Counted from the stretch's first letter, positions 15,001 to 25,099 are shown. The stretch is 26,697 nucleotides of DNA from Pedobacter sp. UBA2067 (GCA_002333205.1 DDAD01000130.1:1-26697), one strand, 5' to 3'. The notes: generated by a model not told the origin, from the letters alone. Translations and numbers: made by a program.

Positions 15001-18000
15001 ATGAAAAGACTTTTACAAAGTTTGTGCATGTTAATGCTGTTTGCAATATCTGCAATGGCACAACAACGCACAGTCACAGGTACTGTGACAGGAAAAGAAG
15101 ATGGAGCACCCATTCCTGGAGTTAGCATCAGGCTCGTAGGTGCTCAGGGTGGAACTCAGACAAATGGTGAAGGAAGGTACTCTATAGCTGTACCTTCAGG
15201 TGCAACTGGACTAAATTTTAGTTCAATTGGATATACTTCTCAATCCATAAACCTTGCGTCTGGCAACGTTATAAACGTAAGTTTAGCATCAGACGCAGAG
15301 ATGCTTGGTGAAGTTGTAGTTACTGCTTTAGGTATATCAAGGGAAAAAAAATCTTTGGGGTACTCCACTCAGGAATTAAGTTCAGAACAGCTGACCAGTG
15401 GTGCTAACACAAGTCTAGCAGGATCAATTCAAGGTAAGGTTTCCGGTGTGGAGGTTGTCCCATCTTCTGGTATGCCAGGTGCTTCTTCGAAGATTACGAT
15501 TCGGGGCTCAAGGTCGTTTACTGGAAATAACACACCGCTTTATGTAGTTGATGGCATGCCGATTAACTCTGCCGTTGATATAGGTACGGGGAACTCGGTT
15601 ACAGGTTCAGATTATGCAAACAGAGGCGTTGACATCGATCCAAATGACATTGAAACAATTAATATTTTGAAGGGTCAGGCTGCTTCTGCCCTGTATGGTA
15701 TGCGTGCTTCAAACGGTGTTATTGTAATTACTACAAAAACTGGCAAAGGGGCTGCAAAGGGCAAACCACAAATCAGTTTCAACACAAACACCTCTTTTGA
15801 TGTAGTGGCTGTATTGCCGGATTTTCAAAAAGAGTACGCACAAGGTTCTGGAGGTAAATTTAATCCCACAGCTTCTACTTCATGGGGCCCATTGATCAGT
15901 GAACTGCCAAATGATCCCACATATGGAGGAAATACGGATAATACCTTTACTAACGGCTCAACAGAACATGCAGGGATGTATTATGTGCGCCAGCGTGCAT
16001 TAGCTGGGTTAGATCCATGGGCGACACCACAGGTTTATGATAACGCAAAAGATTTCTTTAGAACAGGTCGTACCTACTCTAATTCGATTAATGTTATACA
16101 AGGGTTTGATAAAGGAAGCTATGCATTCACATTTGGGAATACAAATTCCTCAGGTATCATCCCATCAACTGGTTTGAACCGTTATAATGCGAAGTTATCT
16201 GCCGAAGCGAAATTAAGTGATCACTGGACCACTGGATTTACAGGTAACTTAGTGAACTCTAAGATTACAAAACAGTCTTCAGCAAACAATGGTATCGTAG
16301 CTACTTTATATGGTGCGCCAGCGAGTTATGATTTAGCTGGAATCCCTTCTAACATTGAAGGGGATCCATATACTCAAAATACCTACCGCGGCACTGGTGG
16401 CTTTGATGCCGTGTACTGGGCAGTTAAGAACAACGAATTTCTTGAAAAGAATCAGCGTTTTTTCGGTAACAGCTTTGTTCAGTTTTCATCTGGATTGGGT
16501 ACTTCAAATCAAAAACTGAACTTAAAATACCAGATCGGAGCAGATTCGTATACAACTAATTATAAAGACCTATTTGGGTACGGACATGCAAATGGTTTTG
16601 GAGAGATTTCAGAATATGCATATACCGTAAATGAAATGAACTCCTTGTTTACAGCAAGCTATAATTGGAAGATCAATGAAGATCTTGTGTTTGATGCTTT
16701 GGTGGGAAATGAGTTTATAAATAGAGATAGTAAATATAGCTATGGATATGGATCAAACTTTAACTTTCCCGGCTTTAACCATATAAATAATGCATCCATT
16801 TATAGCGTTTCGGGTGAATACTTAAAAAGACGTACATTTGGTACATTTGCGAATGCATCTTTAGGGTATAAAAATCAACTTTACCTGAACGTTACTGGTC
16901 GAAATGATATTATCTCAACTATGCCTAGGGATAACCGTTCATTCTGGTATCCTTCAGCTTCGTTGAGCTGGCTCTTTACAGAACTGGAGGCACTTAAAAA
17001 CAATGTTGTGACTTACGGTAAACTTCGGGCCTCTGTAGCCCAGGTTGGCCAGGCCGGGACTTATTTGCCGTCAAGCTTCAGTGTCCCTGGTTTTGGAGGT
17101 GGATTCTCTTCAGGTACGCCTATCCTTTATCCAATTGGTGGCATTTCAGCCTACACGATCAATTCGACTGTGTACGATCCAAATTTGAAGCCACAAAATA
17201 CTACATCTTTCGAACTTGGAACGGACCTGACTTTTTTTGGCGGCGTAGCCTCATTAAGTTATACATTCTCACGTCAGAATGTGGTTGACCAAATCTTCGC
17301 GGTTCCTCTGGCAGCTTCGACAGGCTCCGGTTCATTCATGACAAATGGAGGTAAAATTCATACGAATGCACATGAAGTTACGTTGAGTTTCAAGCCTTTT
17401 GATAGAGATAACTTTAAGTGGGATTTCGGATTTAACTTTTCTAAGATCGACAACTATGTTGACGAGCTTGCTCCAGGTGTAAATAGCATTTTCTTAGGTG
17501 GATTTACTGAGCCTCAGGTTAGAGCTAGTATCGGCGAGAAATTTCCAACGATCTATGGAATTTCGTATTTAAGAAATGAGGCTGGTCAAATTGTAGTTGA
17601 CGAAAACGGGCTTCCGCAAGCAGGTGAGGAGAAGGTCATTGGTCGTGTTTCTCCAGATTTCCTGTTAGGGTTCAACACTTCCTTTGAAATACACAAACTT
17701 AGAATCTCTGCTGTATTAGATTGGAAACAAGGCGGACAGATGTATAGTGGAACTGCAGGCATACTGGACTTTTACGGCGTCAGCCAATATTCTGCTGATC
17801 TGCGGAGGGCAGGTACATCATTTATGTTCCCCGAATCAGCGGTGAAAGTTACAGGAACTGATGCCAGTGGTAACGCAATTTATGCACCTAATGACATTAT
17901 GATTGCAGGTGAAGATGCTGAAGGTTATTTCTCCACTGTAAATAGTATTTCGGAGTCATCGATATATGATAATTCCTTTATCAAATTACGTGAGGTGTCT

Positions 18001-18198
18001 TTAGGTTATCCAGTATATAGTTCAAAAGGGCTCAGAGTAGATTTAAATGCTTTTGCAAGGAATATATTAGTGTGGTCGTCACTTAAAGGTATTGACCCAG
18101 AAACATCCCAGGGTAACTCAAACATGGCTGGGGCATTCGAACGCTTTTCATTGCCAGCAACATCTAGTTATGGCTTTGGATTAAATGTTAAATTCTAA
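15001..18198 (+). CDS. SusC/RagA-family TonB-linked outer membrane protein (susC1)
   Basis: This is a 1065-residue TonB-dependent receptor. A signal peptide (1-20, ending AISAMA) precedes a carboxypeptidase-regulatory-like domain (about 22-97), a TonB-box-like EVVVTALGIS (about 104-113), and a plug domain with TIRGSRSFTGNNTPLYVVDG and ILKGQAASALYGMRASNG. The rest is a long beta-barrel ending in FGLNVKF. SusC proteins import bulky nutrients, such as oligosaccharides or peptides, across the outer membrane in partnership with a SusD lid. No STN (FecA-type signalling) domain is present, so sigma/anti-sigma control through this receptor is unlikely. susD1 begins 11 bases after the stop. The substrate is unknown. 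Confidence 0.96.
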   Translation: MKRLLQSLCMLMLFAISAMAQQRTVTGTVTGKEDGAPIPGVSIRLVGAQGGTQTNGEGRYSIAVPSGATGLNFSSIGYTSQSINLASGNVINVSLASDAEMLGEVVVTALGISREKKSLGYSTQELSSEQLTSGANTSLAGSIQGKVSGVEVVPSSGMPGASSKITIRGSRSFTGNNTPLYVVDGMPINSAVDIGTGNSVTGSDYANRGVDIDPNDIETINILKGQAASALYGMRASNGVIVITTKTGKGAAKGKPQISFNTNTSFDVVAVLPDFQKEYAQGSGGKFNPTASTSWGPLISELPNDPTYGGNTDNTFTNGSTEHAGMYYVRQRALAGLDPWATPQVYDNAKDFFRTGRTYSNSINVIQGFDKGSYAFTFGNTNSSGIIPSTGLNRYNAKLSAEAKLSDHWTTGFTGNLVNSKITKQSSANNGIVATLYGAPASYDLAGIPSNIEGDPYTQNTYRGTGGFDAVYWAVKNNEFLEKNQRFFGNSFVQFSSGLGTSNQKLNLKYQIGADSYTTNYKDLFGYGHANGFGEISEYAYTVNEMNSLFTASYNWKINEDLVFDALVGNEFINRDSKYSYGYGSNFNFPGFNHINNASIYSVSGEYLKRRTFGTFANASLGYKNQLYLNVTGRNDIISTMPRDNRSFWYPSASLSWLFTELEALKNNVVTYGKLRASVAQVGQAGTYLPSSFSVPGFGGGFSSGTPILYPIGGISAYTINSTVYDPNLKPQNTTSFELGTDLTFFGGVASLSYTFSRQNVVDQIFAVPLAASTGSGSFMTNGGKIHTNAHEVTLSFKPFDRDNFKWDFGFNFSKIDNYVDELAPGVNSIFLGGFTEPQVRASIGEKFPTIYGISYLRNEAGQIVVDENGLPQAGEEKVIGRVSPDFLLGFNTSFEIHKLRISAVLDWKQGGQMYSGTAGILDFYGVSQYSADLRRAGTSFMFPESAVKVTGTDASGNAIYAPNDIMIAGEDAEGYFSTVNSISESSIYDNSFIKLREVSLGYPVYSSKGLRVDLNAFARNILVWSSLKGIDPETSQGNSNMAGAFERFSLPATSSYGFGLNVKF

Positions 18199-18209
18199 AG
18201 ATTTTGAAG

Positions 18210-19769
18210 ATGAAAATTATATTGAACATAAAAAAATATAGCTGGATGCTGGTGGCTTTCCCCTTAGTATTCGCAAGTTGCTCTAAAGATACTTTAGACG
18301 ACATAAACAAGGACACGAATAATCCGCCTGATGTGCTTTCTAAATTTATTCTAACCGATGTTATAACAAGAACGGCTTTTAATAATTCAGGAGGTGATGT
18401 GAATACCTATGTTTCAACCTATGTTGAACATGAAGTAGGCGTACACAATCAAATGTATTATTCTGAGATGAGGATCACACAACCTACCTCTGCTTCAACG
18501 TTTAACAATCCTTGGAGTACACTTTATACTACGCTTAAAGATGCAAAAATGATTGTTGCTAAGTGTTCAGAAGGTGGTTCTGAAGCTGGGAATGATATAA
18601 CAAAAGGAATCGGTGAAGTGATGGTTGCCTATAACCTAGCTCTGATTACGGACCTATATGGAGATGCGCCATGGACGGAAGCAGGAGATTATAAATTAAC
18701 CCTTACACCAAAAATAGACAAGCAGGAGGCCATATACGCCGATATTATGACGTATCTTGATAATGCCATAGTAGATTTGCAAAAAACAGGTACTTTACCT
18801 GGTGCAAATGATTTATTATATGGTGGTTCTGCTGCTAAATGGTTAAAATTCGCTTATGGATTGAAAGCGCGTTATACAATGCATTTGATTAAGCGCTCAG
18901 CTAATGTTAATGCTGATTTACAAAAGGTAATTGACAATGTTAATCTATCGTTTTCGTCACCTGCCGAGCAAGCAGCGTTTGCTAAATATGATGCGACAAA
19001 TCTAAATCCAACCTTTGATTTTCAATGGAGTCGAGATGCGTTAGGTGCAAGTCGGAGCTTGGTTGATAAGTTAATTGCTCGAAATGACCCAAGGCTACGT
19101 CGTGAGTTTGTAGACAAAGACTGGAAACAAGTTGCAGATGTTACTCCAGGTAGTCCAACTTACAATCTTATGGCTCCGAACGGTAAGAATGATCAGGTGC
19201 AGTATTTTTACAATACATCTATTTTTATGTTTTCGCAAACGGCCCCGACAATGTTGTTGAGCTATCACGAATTGTTGTTTTTGAAGGCTGAAGCGATGGC
19301 ACGACTTGGAAATTCGACTGCTGCGATAGCCCCTGTATTGAAGGCTGCCGTTACTGCGGCAATAGCGAATACCGAGGTTTCTGTTACAGCTGCGCTTAAC
19401 TCGCCAACTATAGCACAATATGGAGGATTGGCCGGAACTTCTGCAGCAATCACGCCTACAGAAGCAGGAACATACTTTGATACACGGGTGCTACCGTTGC
19501 TAAATGCAAATCCATTAAGTGAGATTATGAATCAAAAGTACCTGGCATTCTTTGGTGCATCAGGTGAGTCTACGGAAGCTTATAATGACGTCCGCCGCTT
19601 ACTAGGTTTAGGAGAAAATTTCATCAAATTAGAAAACACAAAAGAATTCCCGTTGCGCTTACCTTATGGTAGTGATGATACTACAACAAACCCTAATGTA
19701 CAAGCAGCATATGGCACAGGACAGTATGTTTACGGTGAACCAGTTTGGTGGGCTGGTGGTACGCGTTAA
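18210..19769 (+). CDS. SusD/RagB-family nutrient-binding lipoprotein (susD1)
   Basis: This is a 519-residue lipoprotein with a leader ending in lipobox FASC and a helical SusD-like_2 fold. Recognisable parts are YNLALITDLYGDAPWTEA, the YADIMTYLDNAIVDL helix, LLSYHELLFLKAEAMARLG and a C-terminal segment after YNDVRRL with PLRLPYG. It should form the extracellular lid over susC1. ATG 18210 is preferred to a TTG two codons upstream. Ala/Thr-rich repeats in the residue 380-430 range look like a surface loop. A strong intrinsic terminator follows 21 bases after the stop, closing a two-gene operon. Confidence 0.94.
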   Translation: MKIILNIKKYSWMLVAFPLVFASCSKDTLDDINKDTNNPPDVLSKFILTDVITRTAFNNSGGDVNTYVSTYVEHEVGVHNQMYYSEMRITQPTSASTFNNPWSTLYTTLKDAKMIVAKCSEGGSEAGNDITKGIGEVMVAYNLALITDLYGDAPWTEAGDYKLTLTPKIDKQEAIYADIMTYLDNAIVDLQKTGTLPGANDLLYGGSAAKWLKFAYGLKARYTMHLIKRSANVNADLQKVIDNVNLSFSSPAEQAAFAKYDATNLNPTFDFQWSRDALGASRSLVDKLIARNDPRLRREFVDKDWKQVADVTPGSPTYNLMAPNGKNDQVQYFYNTSIFMFSQTAPTMLLSYHELLFLKAEAMARLGNSTAAIAPVLKAAVTAAIANTEVSVTAALNSPTIAQYGGLAGTSAAITPTEAGTYFDTRVLPLLNANPLSEIMNQKYLAFFGASGESTEAYNDVRRLLGLGENFIKLENTKEFPLRLPYGSDDTTTNPNVQAAYGTGQYVYGEPVWWAGGTR

Positions 19770-19790
19770 TAATTATTTTTGTTAAAAATC

Positions 19791-19827
19791 AAGGTGCTGA
19801 TACAAAAACATTGTCAGCACCTTTTTT
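19791..19827 (+). terminator. Intrinsic terminator of susC1-susD1
   Basis: AAGGTGCTGA (19791-19800) and TCAGCACCTT (19814-19823) form a perfect 10-base stem with a 13-base loop, running into six T (19822-19827). The intron-like fragment begins 3 bases later. Confidence 0.92.
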
Positions 19828-19829
19828 AT

Positions 19830-20060
19830 GTGCGCCCGGCATGGGCGCAGACTCTAGGGTGCAAGTCCCGAGCGCGCCTTGATAGTGGGAAATGTTAGCT
19901 TAAGGCTGGGTTGTGCTTCGTGAGCAGGAATCTGACGGAACCCGGCGGTAAATCTCTGGCCTGACGAACAGGAAGCGCCTCAGGTAGTTGGATGTGGGTG
20001 ACTTACACGGTTGAAGGATATCACAAAACAGGATTTCTGGACGACCTTCAGAATTAAGCT
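19830..20060 (+). ncRNA. Group II (class C) intron 5' fragment, domain I only
   Basis: The sequence opens with GTGCGCCCGGCATGGGCGCA and continues with CTAGGGTGCAAGTCCCGAG, the typical 5' end of class C introns. At 19929-19969 it has AATCTGACGGAACC and GGCCTGACGAACAGGAAGC, a familiar domain I core. Class C introns are known to insert just after intrinsic terminators, and this one starts 3 bases past a T-run. I find no reverse transcriptase frame and no domain V before susC2, so it cannot self-splice as it stands. The 3' limit is approximate, set where resemblance to remembered class C introns fades. Confidence 0.8.
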
Positions 20061-20089
20061 TTATATTTTTAGGTAATATTGAACCAGCT

Positions 20090-20160
20090 TGGGCGCGAAC
20101 TTTAGGGTGCCAACTCATCCTAATAGCAAACTCGCCTACCTAAGGTTGGAGTATCGTTCG
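20090..20160 (+). ncRNA. Second, degenerate group II intron-like 5' fragment
   Basis: TGGGCGCGAACTTTAGGGTG from 20090 matches the first fragment at 19842-19862 in 18 of 21 positions. After a gap, ATAG and CCTAAGGTTGGAG parallel ATAG and CTTAAGGCTGGG of the first fragment. It lacks the GTGCG tip. It could be a tandem degenerate copy, or part of the same element duplicated. Confidence 0.45.
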
Positions 20161-20361
20161 TTCATACGTTCTCAGGCAAAGAATGATCGCTATTAAATGA
20201 TATTTCCATCTGTTTACAGGCAGGTAAATGTCCTAAGTACCGAGATGAGGGCCTTAAAGGATCTTTTTTGGGGTTGTTTACCTTTAAAATTCTACTTTTC
20301 CTAATTTATCTGCGGTGAATTAGCTACCTTAAAGTAATTATATCAACTAACCACTTAACTT
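20161..20361 (+). other. Leader region of susC2
   Basis: This is an AT-rich spacer between the intron-like fragments and susC2. TACCTTAA at 20325-20332 is a poor -7 match. I see no ORF, domain V or strong terminator in it. Confidence 0.3.
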
Positions 20362-23300
20362 ATGAAAAAACTATTACAGATTTTGTCTGTCTTGGTGCTT
20401 TTGACCTCACAAGTCTTTGCACAGGACAGAGCAATTACTGGTACAATTAAGTCCAGGACCGATGGACAACCAATACCCGGCGTTACTGTTCGGGTACCAG
20501 GAACACAACAGGGTACAGTAACTAACGGTGAAGGCAAATTTTCCCTTAATGTTGCAAGTGGCACGACCGCAATTGAGGTGTCTTATGTTGGGTTTGTGAC
20601 CCAGCAAGTTTCTATTCCTGCATCAAACCGGGTTGATGTGACTCTAGCTGAAGATTCACAGCAATTGGACGTTGTTGTGGTTACTGCATTAGGTATTTCT
20701 AGCAAGAAAAATGAATTGCCATTTGCAGCTCAGGAGGTAAAAGCCGAAGAGATCACTATGACGAGAAATAACAACCTTGTAAATTCACTAGGGGGTAAAG
20801 TGGCCGGTTTAGATGTTAAAAGAAGCAACGCCATGGGCGGATCTACAAACGTTGTAATTCGTGGTGCGAAGTCCATTAGTGGAAACAACCAGGCTTTGTT
20901 CGTTGTTGATGGAGTTCCGGTGAGTAATGCAAGTTCAAATACGGTAAATCAGCAAACCGGACGTTCCGGTTATGATTATGGAAATGCTGCCGCGGATATC
21001 AATCCGGATGATGTGGCTTCCATGACGGTACTTAAAGGTGCAGCTGCCACTGCCTTATACGGCTCCAGAGCAGCCAACGGTGTGATCATCATCACGACTA
21101 AAAAAGGGACTAAGAATACGACAAATATCACGATCAATAGTGGGGTTACATTTGGTTCGATTGATAAATCAACCTTTATAGAATATCAAAAGGAATATGG
21201 CCAGGGCTATAACTCGCCTGCAGAAGATGGCGAGGGCAATCCTGTTCCAACACCAGGTTTCTGGTACCGTGATGCTTTTGGCACAGGGAAGGTTATGACG
21301 CCTCAGTTTAGCTCTGATGCTTCATACGGTCCTAAGTTCGACCCGAGCTTGTTAGTTTATCAGTGGTCGGCCTTAGATCCTTTTTCACCTAATTATCAAA
21401 AGGCGACACCATGGGTTGCTGCAGAAAATGATCCTTCAAGTTTTTACAAAACGTCGGTATCATCCAATCAAAGCATTAGCATTGATGGTGGTGGGGACAA
21501 AGGAACTTATAAAATCGGATATACCAGGAATGATGAGACCGGTGTTTTGCCGAATAGTAAAATCACTAAAAACCTTTTCAACTTTGGAGGTACCTATGAG
21601 ATTGCTAAAAATCTAACGGTGAATTCATCTGCCAATTACTCTAAAATTGATGGTTTAGGCCGTTTTGGAACCGGTTATAGCGGACTGAATCCAAATCAAG
21701 GCTTTCGCCAGTGGTGGAACGTTGGTGCTGACATCAAAGAATTGAAAGAGGCTTATGAAAGAAATAGACAAAACGTTAGCTGGAACTGGTCTGATGAAAC
21801 CGGATCAAGCCCCATCTATGCAGATAACCCTTATTTTAACCGATACGAGAACTTTGAAAATGATACCAGAGATCACTACTTTGGAAATGCAAGCTTGAAT
21901 TACAAGGTAAATGACTGGTTTGATGTGATCGGTCGGGTTTCCTATGATGGCACCTTCGACTTGCAGGAGGAGCGTATTGCTGTGGGCAGTACTGACGTTG
22001 CTGCTTATAGCCGTACAAATGGAACCTTTGCGGAAACAAACTTTGACCTTTTGCTAAACTTTAATAAGAACATCACTGAAGACATCTCGTTTAAAGGTTT
22101 GTTGGGTGCTAACTTAAGAAGAAGCAGATTGACAAATATTAGTGCCAAGACAAATGGAGGTTTGGTTGTACCTAACCTGTATTCGCTTTCAAACTCTGCA
22201 AACGGCATCGAGGCACCAGTTGAATTATACGAGCGCCGTGCTGTTGATGGTTATTTCGCCAGTACTACTTTTGGGTACAAAGACTTGGTATTCATTGATG
22301 CTACGATTAGAAGAGACCAATCTACAACACTTCCGGTAGGTAAGAACGTATTCTGGTATCCTTCTATTGCTGGTAGTTTTGCGTTCTCGAATGCGCTTAA
22401 AGACTTAAGCTGGTTATCATACGGTAAAGTAAGGGTGAACTATGCAGAGGTTGGTAGTGATGCCCCTCCATTAAGTGTATTTGATACCTATTTTAAACCA
22501 ACTGGATTCGGGTCTATTCCTATGTTCTCCATGGCGGATATCAAGAATAATGCAAATCTTAAACCTGAACGTACGAAAAGTGTTGAGGCTGGACTTGAAG
22601 CTGCATTTTTTAATAACCGTTTAGGGTTTGATGTTACGGTATATAAAACCAATACCATTGATCAGATTACCCCGGTGCCTGTGACTACTGCCACAGGTTC
22701 ATTGAAAATGTTTGTGAACGCCGGTGAAGTACAAAATAAGGGTGTGGAGGTTTCTGCCTTTCTTGTGCCAGTGAAAACACCCAATTTTTCATGGACTTTG
22801 AACCTGAACTGGTCCCGTAACAGAAGTAAGGTACTTTCATTATTTGAAAACGTAACGAACATCGAATTAAACGCTTTAAGTTTATCAGGTGGGGTAACAT
22901 ACAATGCCGCGATCGGTCAGCCTTACGGTGTAATCCGCGGAACAAACTACGTATATGTTAACGGACAGCCTGTGGTTAATGCTGATGGGTACTATCAATC
23001 AAGCTCACGCGCCGACGAAATCATTGGTGATCCTAATGCAGACTGGATGGGCGGTATCGGGAATACTTTCAGATACAAACGGCTTGCACTTAATTTCCTT
23101 GTTGACATCCGTAAAGGTGGAGATCTATGGAGTATAGATCAATGGTATGGTCTAGGTACAGGGATGTATCCTGAAACTGCCGGTTTAAATGATTTAGGCA
23201 ACCCAAAACGTAACTCGTTAGCAGATGGAGGCGGTGTTATTTTGCCAGGCGTTCTGAGTGATGGTACGCCAAATACACAACGTATTGATGTGTCGAACTC

Positions 23301-23604
23301 TGGTACGTCTCCATGGGGTTATCCCAATAATCCACCAAGAGCATCAACAATTTATGATGCTGGATATATTAAGTTGAGAGAATTGGCATTAACGTATTCG
23401 TTACCTGAAAAACTGGTAGGTAAAATGCGCGCATTTAAAGGGATTGATGTGTCTCTTATCGGACGGAACCTTTGGATCATTCATAAGAATGTTCCATATG
23501 CGGATCCTGAGGATGGTTTAGCATCCGGTAATGTTCAGGGATATCAATCTGGTGCTTACCCAGCGGTAAGATCTATTGGATTCAATGTTAAATTTAGATT
23601 ATAG
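20362..23604 (+). CDS. SusC/RagA-family TonB-linked outer membrane protein (susC2)
   Basis: This is a 1080-residue receptor. The signal peptide ends in TSQVFA, a carboxypeptidase-regulatory-like domain covers about 22-96, and a TonB-box-like VVVTALGIS is at about 105-113. The plug contains NVVIRGAKSISGNNQALFVV and VLKGAAATALYGSRAANGV. A long barrel with many Asn, Tyr and Gly ends in SIGFNVKFRL. It shares its layout with susC1 but the plug and barrel sequences clearly differ, so a different ligand is plausible. No STN domain is present. susD2 starts 8 bases after the stop. It should energise import through TonB-ExbBD, which are encoded elsewhere. Confidence 0.96.
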   Translation: MKKLLQILSVLVLLTSQVFAQDRAITGTIKSRTDGQPIPGVTVRVPGTQQGTVTNGEGKFSLNVASGTTAIEVSYVGFVTQQVSIPASNRVDVTLAEDSQQLDVVVVTALGISSKKNELPFAAQEVKAEEITMTRNNNLVNSLGGKVAGLDVKRSNAMGGSTNVVIRGAKSISGNNQALFVVDGVPVSNASSNTVNQQTGRSGYDYGNAAADINPDDVASMTVLKGAAATALYGSRAANGVIIITTKKGTKNTTNITINSGVTFGSIDKSTFIEYQKEYGQGYNSPAEDGEGNPVPTPGFWYRDAFGTGKVMTPQFSSDASYGPKFDPSLLVYQWSALDPFSPNYQKATPWVAAENDPSSFYKTSVSSNQSISIDGGGDKGTYKIGYTRNDETGVLPNSKITKNLFNFGGTYEIAKNLTVNSSANYSKIDGLGRFGTGYSGLNPNQGFRQWWNVGADIKELKEAYERNRQNVSWNWSDETGSSPIYADNPYFNRYENFENDTRDHYFGNASLNYKVNDWFDVIGRVSYDGTFDLQEERIAVGSTDVAAYSRTNGTFAETNFDLLLNFNKNITEDISFKGLLGANLRRSRLTNISAKTNGGLVVPNLYSLSNSANGIEAPVELYERRAVDGYFASTTFGYKDLVFIDATIRRDQSTTLPVGKNVFWYPSIAGSFAFSNALKDLSWLSYGKVRVNYAEVGSDAPPLSVFDTYFKPTGFGSIPMFSMADIKNNANLKPERTKSVEAGLEAAFFNNRLGFDVTVYKTNTIDQITPVPVTTATGSLKMFVNAGEVQNKGVEVSAFLVPVKTPNFSWTLNLNWSRNRSKVLSLFENVTNIELNALSLSGGVTYNAAIGQPYGVIRGTNYVYVNGQPVVNADGYYQSSSRADEIIGDPNADWMGGIGNTFRYKRLALNFLVDIRKGGDLWSIDQWYGLGTGMYPETAGLNDLGNPKRNSLADGGGVILPGVLSDGTPNTQRIDVSNSGTSPWGYPNNPPRASTIYDAGYIKLRELALTYSLPEKLVGKMRAFKGIDVSLIGRNLWIIHKNVPYADPEDGLASGNVQGYQSGAYPAVRSIGFNVKFRL

Positions 23605-23612
23605 AAGTGATC

Positions 23613-25079
23613 ATGAAAAAAATATATAGTATTTTACTTGCAGTTGTCTTCCTGAGCTCCTGCGCCAAGAATTTGGAAGAATACAACGTCGACCAGAAGA
23701 AGGCTACTGCTGTTCCTGCAGGAACGTTGTTTACTTCCGCTCAAAAGAGTTTTACAGACGTAATTACAAGCCCAAGTGTAAACACGAATGTGTTCAGGTT
23801 TTATGTTCAGTATTGGACGGCTACAGAGTATCTTGATGAACCAAGGTATAATCTGACTTCCAGAACTCTGCCTCAGGCATTTTGGTCTGCAATTTATAAA
23901 GACGTATTAACTGACCTGAAAGAAGCTAAACGAATTTTGGCTTCAGATGAACTATTGAGCGCCGAGGTTAAGGCAAACCAGAACGCGCAAATTGAGATTA
24001 TGGAAGTAATGGCCTGGTCTACTTTGGTAAATACATTTGGAAATGTGCCTTATTCTCAGGCGCTGGATATTTCTATTGTTCAGCCAAAGTATGACGATGC
24101 CCAGGAGATCTATAATGATCTGCTTGTACGTCTGGATGCTGCTTTAGCGCAGCTTAAACCAGAGGCTGCGGGTTTTGGATCAGCAGACTTAATCTATGGC
24201 ACCAGATCCGGGGCAATGCAGAACTGGGTGAAGTTTGGTAACTCGCTCAAGTTACGTCTGGGGCTGATTCTTGCAGATAAAGATGCAGCTAAAGCAAAAG
24301 CAACCGTTGAATCCGCAGCACCAAATGTATTCGCCAGTGCTGCTGATAATGCTGCATTTCAGTATTTGTCTACGCCGCCTAACAATAACCCAATTGCTAC
24401 TGCAGCAAATCCAGCTTTAACTAGCAGAACAGATTATATTGGTGCTAAACCTTTCATTGATAAATTAAATTCATTGGAGGATCCGCGGAGACCAGGTTTC
24501 TTTACCACAGTAGGCGGTGCTTATGTAGGTGGTTACTATGGTTTCTCTAACTCTTATGGTAATTATTCAACGATGACGCCTAAAATCGCTTCACTTGATT
24601 TTGAAGCATTGTTAATTGACTATCCAGAAACTGAGTTCGCCCTTGCGGAAGCAAGTAGAAGAGGTTTTAATGTGCCAGGTACTGCTGAAGCCCACTACAA
24701 CAATGCAGTTACTGCTTCTATTGTTTATTGGGGTGGAACAGCTGAGCAGGCAGCGGTGTATTTAAGTAGGCCGGATGTGGCGCTGAATACTGCTTCATCT
24801 AACTACAAAGAAGCAATTGGTATCCAAAAATGGATTGCACTTTATAACAGAGGGTATGACAGCTGGGTAGAGTGGAAACGTCTTGATTTCCCGAAATTGG
24901 CTCCGCCAAGTGCTGCAACTGCGCCTCCCGGACAAACTACACCTTCGGGCTTAACTATTCCTTTAAGAATTATCTATCCGATAAATGAACAGACATTGAA
25001 CGGTGCAAATAGATCTGAAGCGGCATCAGCAATTGGAGGCGATGTGACAACCACCAAGATATTTTGGGATGTAAATTAA
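23613..25079 (+). CDS. SusD/RagB-family nutrient-binding lipoprotein (susD2)
   Basis: This is a 488-residue SusD-like_2 lipoprotein with leader MKKIYSILLAVVFLSSC and acylated Cys at about 17. Family landmarks are IMEVMAWSTLVNTFGNVPYS, DDAQEIYNDLLVRLDAAL, LEDPRRPGFF, and a C-terminal QKWIALYNRGYDSWVEWKRL segment. The last 60 residues include a Pro/Thr-rich loop and RIIYPINEQTLN. I prefer ATG 23613; a GTG two codons upstream (23607) is possible. It pairs with susC2 and is closed by a very strong terminator 20 bases after the stop. Confidence 0.94.
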   Translation: MKKIYSILLAVVFLSSCAKNLEEYNVDQKKATAVPAGTLFTSAQKSFTDVITSPSVNTNVFRFYVQYWTATEYLDEPRYNLTSRTLPQAFWSAIYKDVLTDLKEAKRILASDELLSAEVKANQNAQIEIMEVMAWSTLVNTFGNVPYSQALDISIVQPKYDDAQEIYNDLLVRLDAALAQLKPEAAGFGSADLIYGTRSGAMQNWVKFGNSLKLRLGLILADKDAAKAKATVESAAPNVFASAADNAAFQYLSTPPNNNPIATAANPALTSRTDYIGAKPFIDKLNSLEDPRRPGFFTTVGGAYVGGYYGFSNSYGNYSTMTPKIASLDFEALLIDYPETEFALAEASRRGFNVPGTAEAHYNNAVTASIVYWGGTAEQAAVYLSRPDVALNTASSNYKEAIGIQKWIALYNRGYDSWVEWKRLDFPKLAPPSAATAPPGQTTPSGLTIPLRIIYPINEQTLNGANRSEAASAIGGDVTTTKIFWDVN

Positions 25080-25099
25080 GGAAAATCATATGAGTCTTT

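Noticed and set aside
15073..15089. Perfect hairpin GTCACAG/CTGTGAC inside susC1
   Set aside because: It encodes the repeated Thr-Val-Thr-Gly of the carboxypeptidase-regulatory-like domain, so coding constraint explains it.
19900..20118. A 72-codon minus-strand frame
   Set aside because: It is antisense to the group II intron-like domain I; structured RNA explains the sequence better.
20060..20361. Possible domain V/VI of a complete group II intron before susC2
   Set aside because: No AGC...GAAA...GUUC-type 34-base domain V hairpin could be found by eye.
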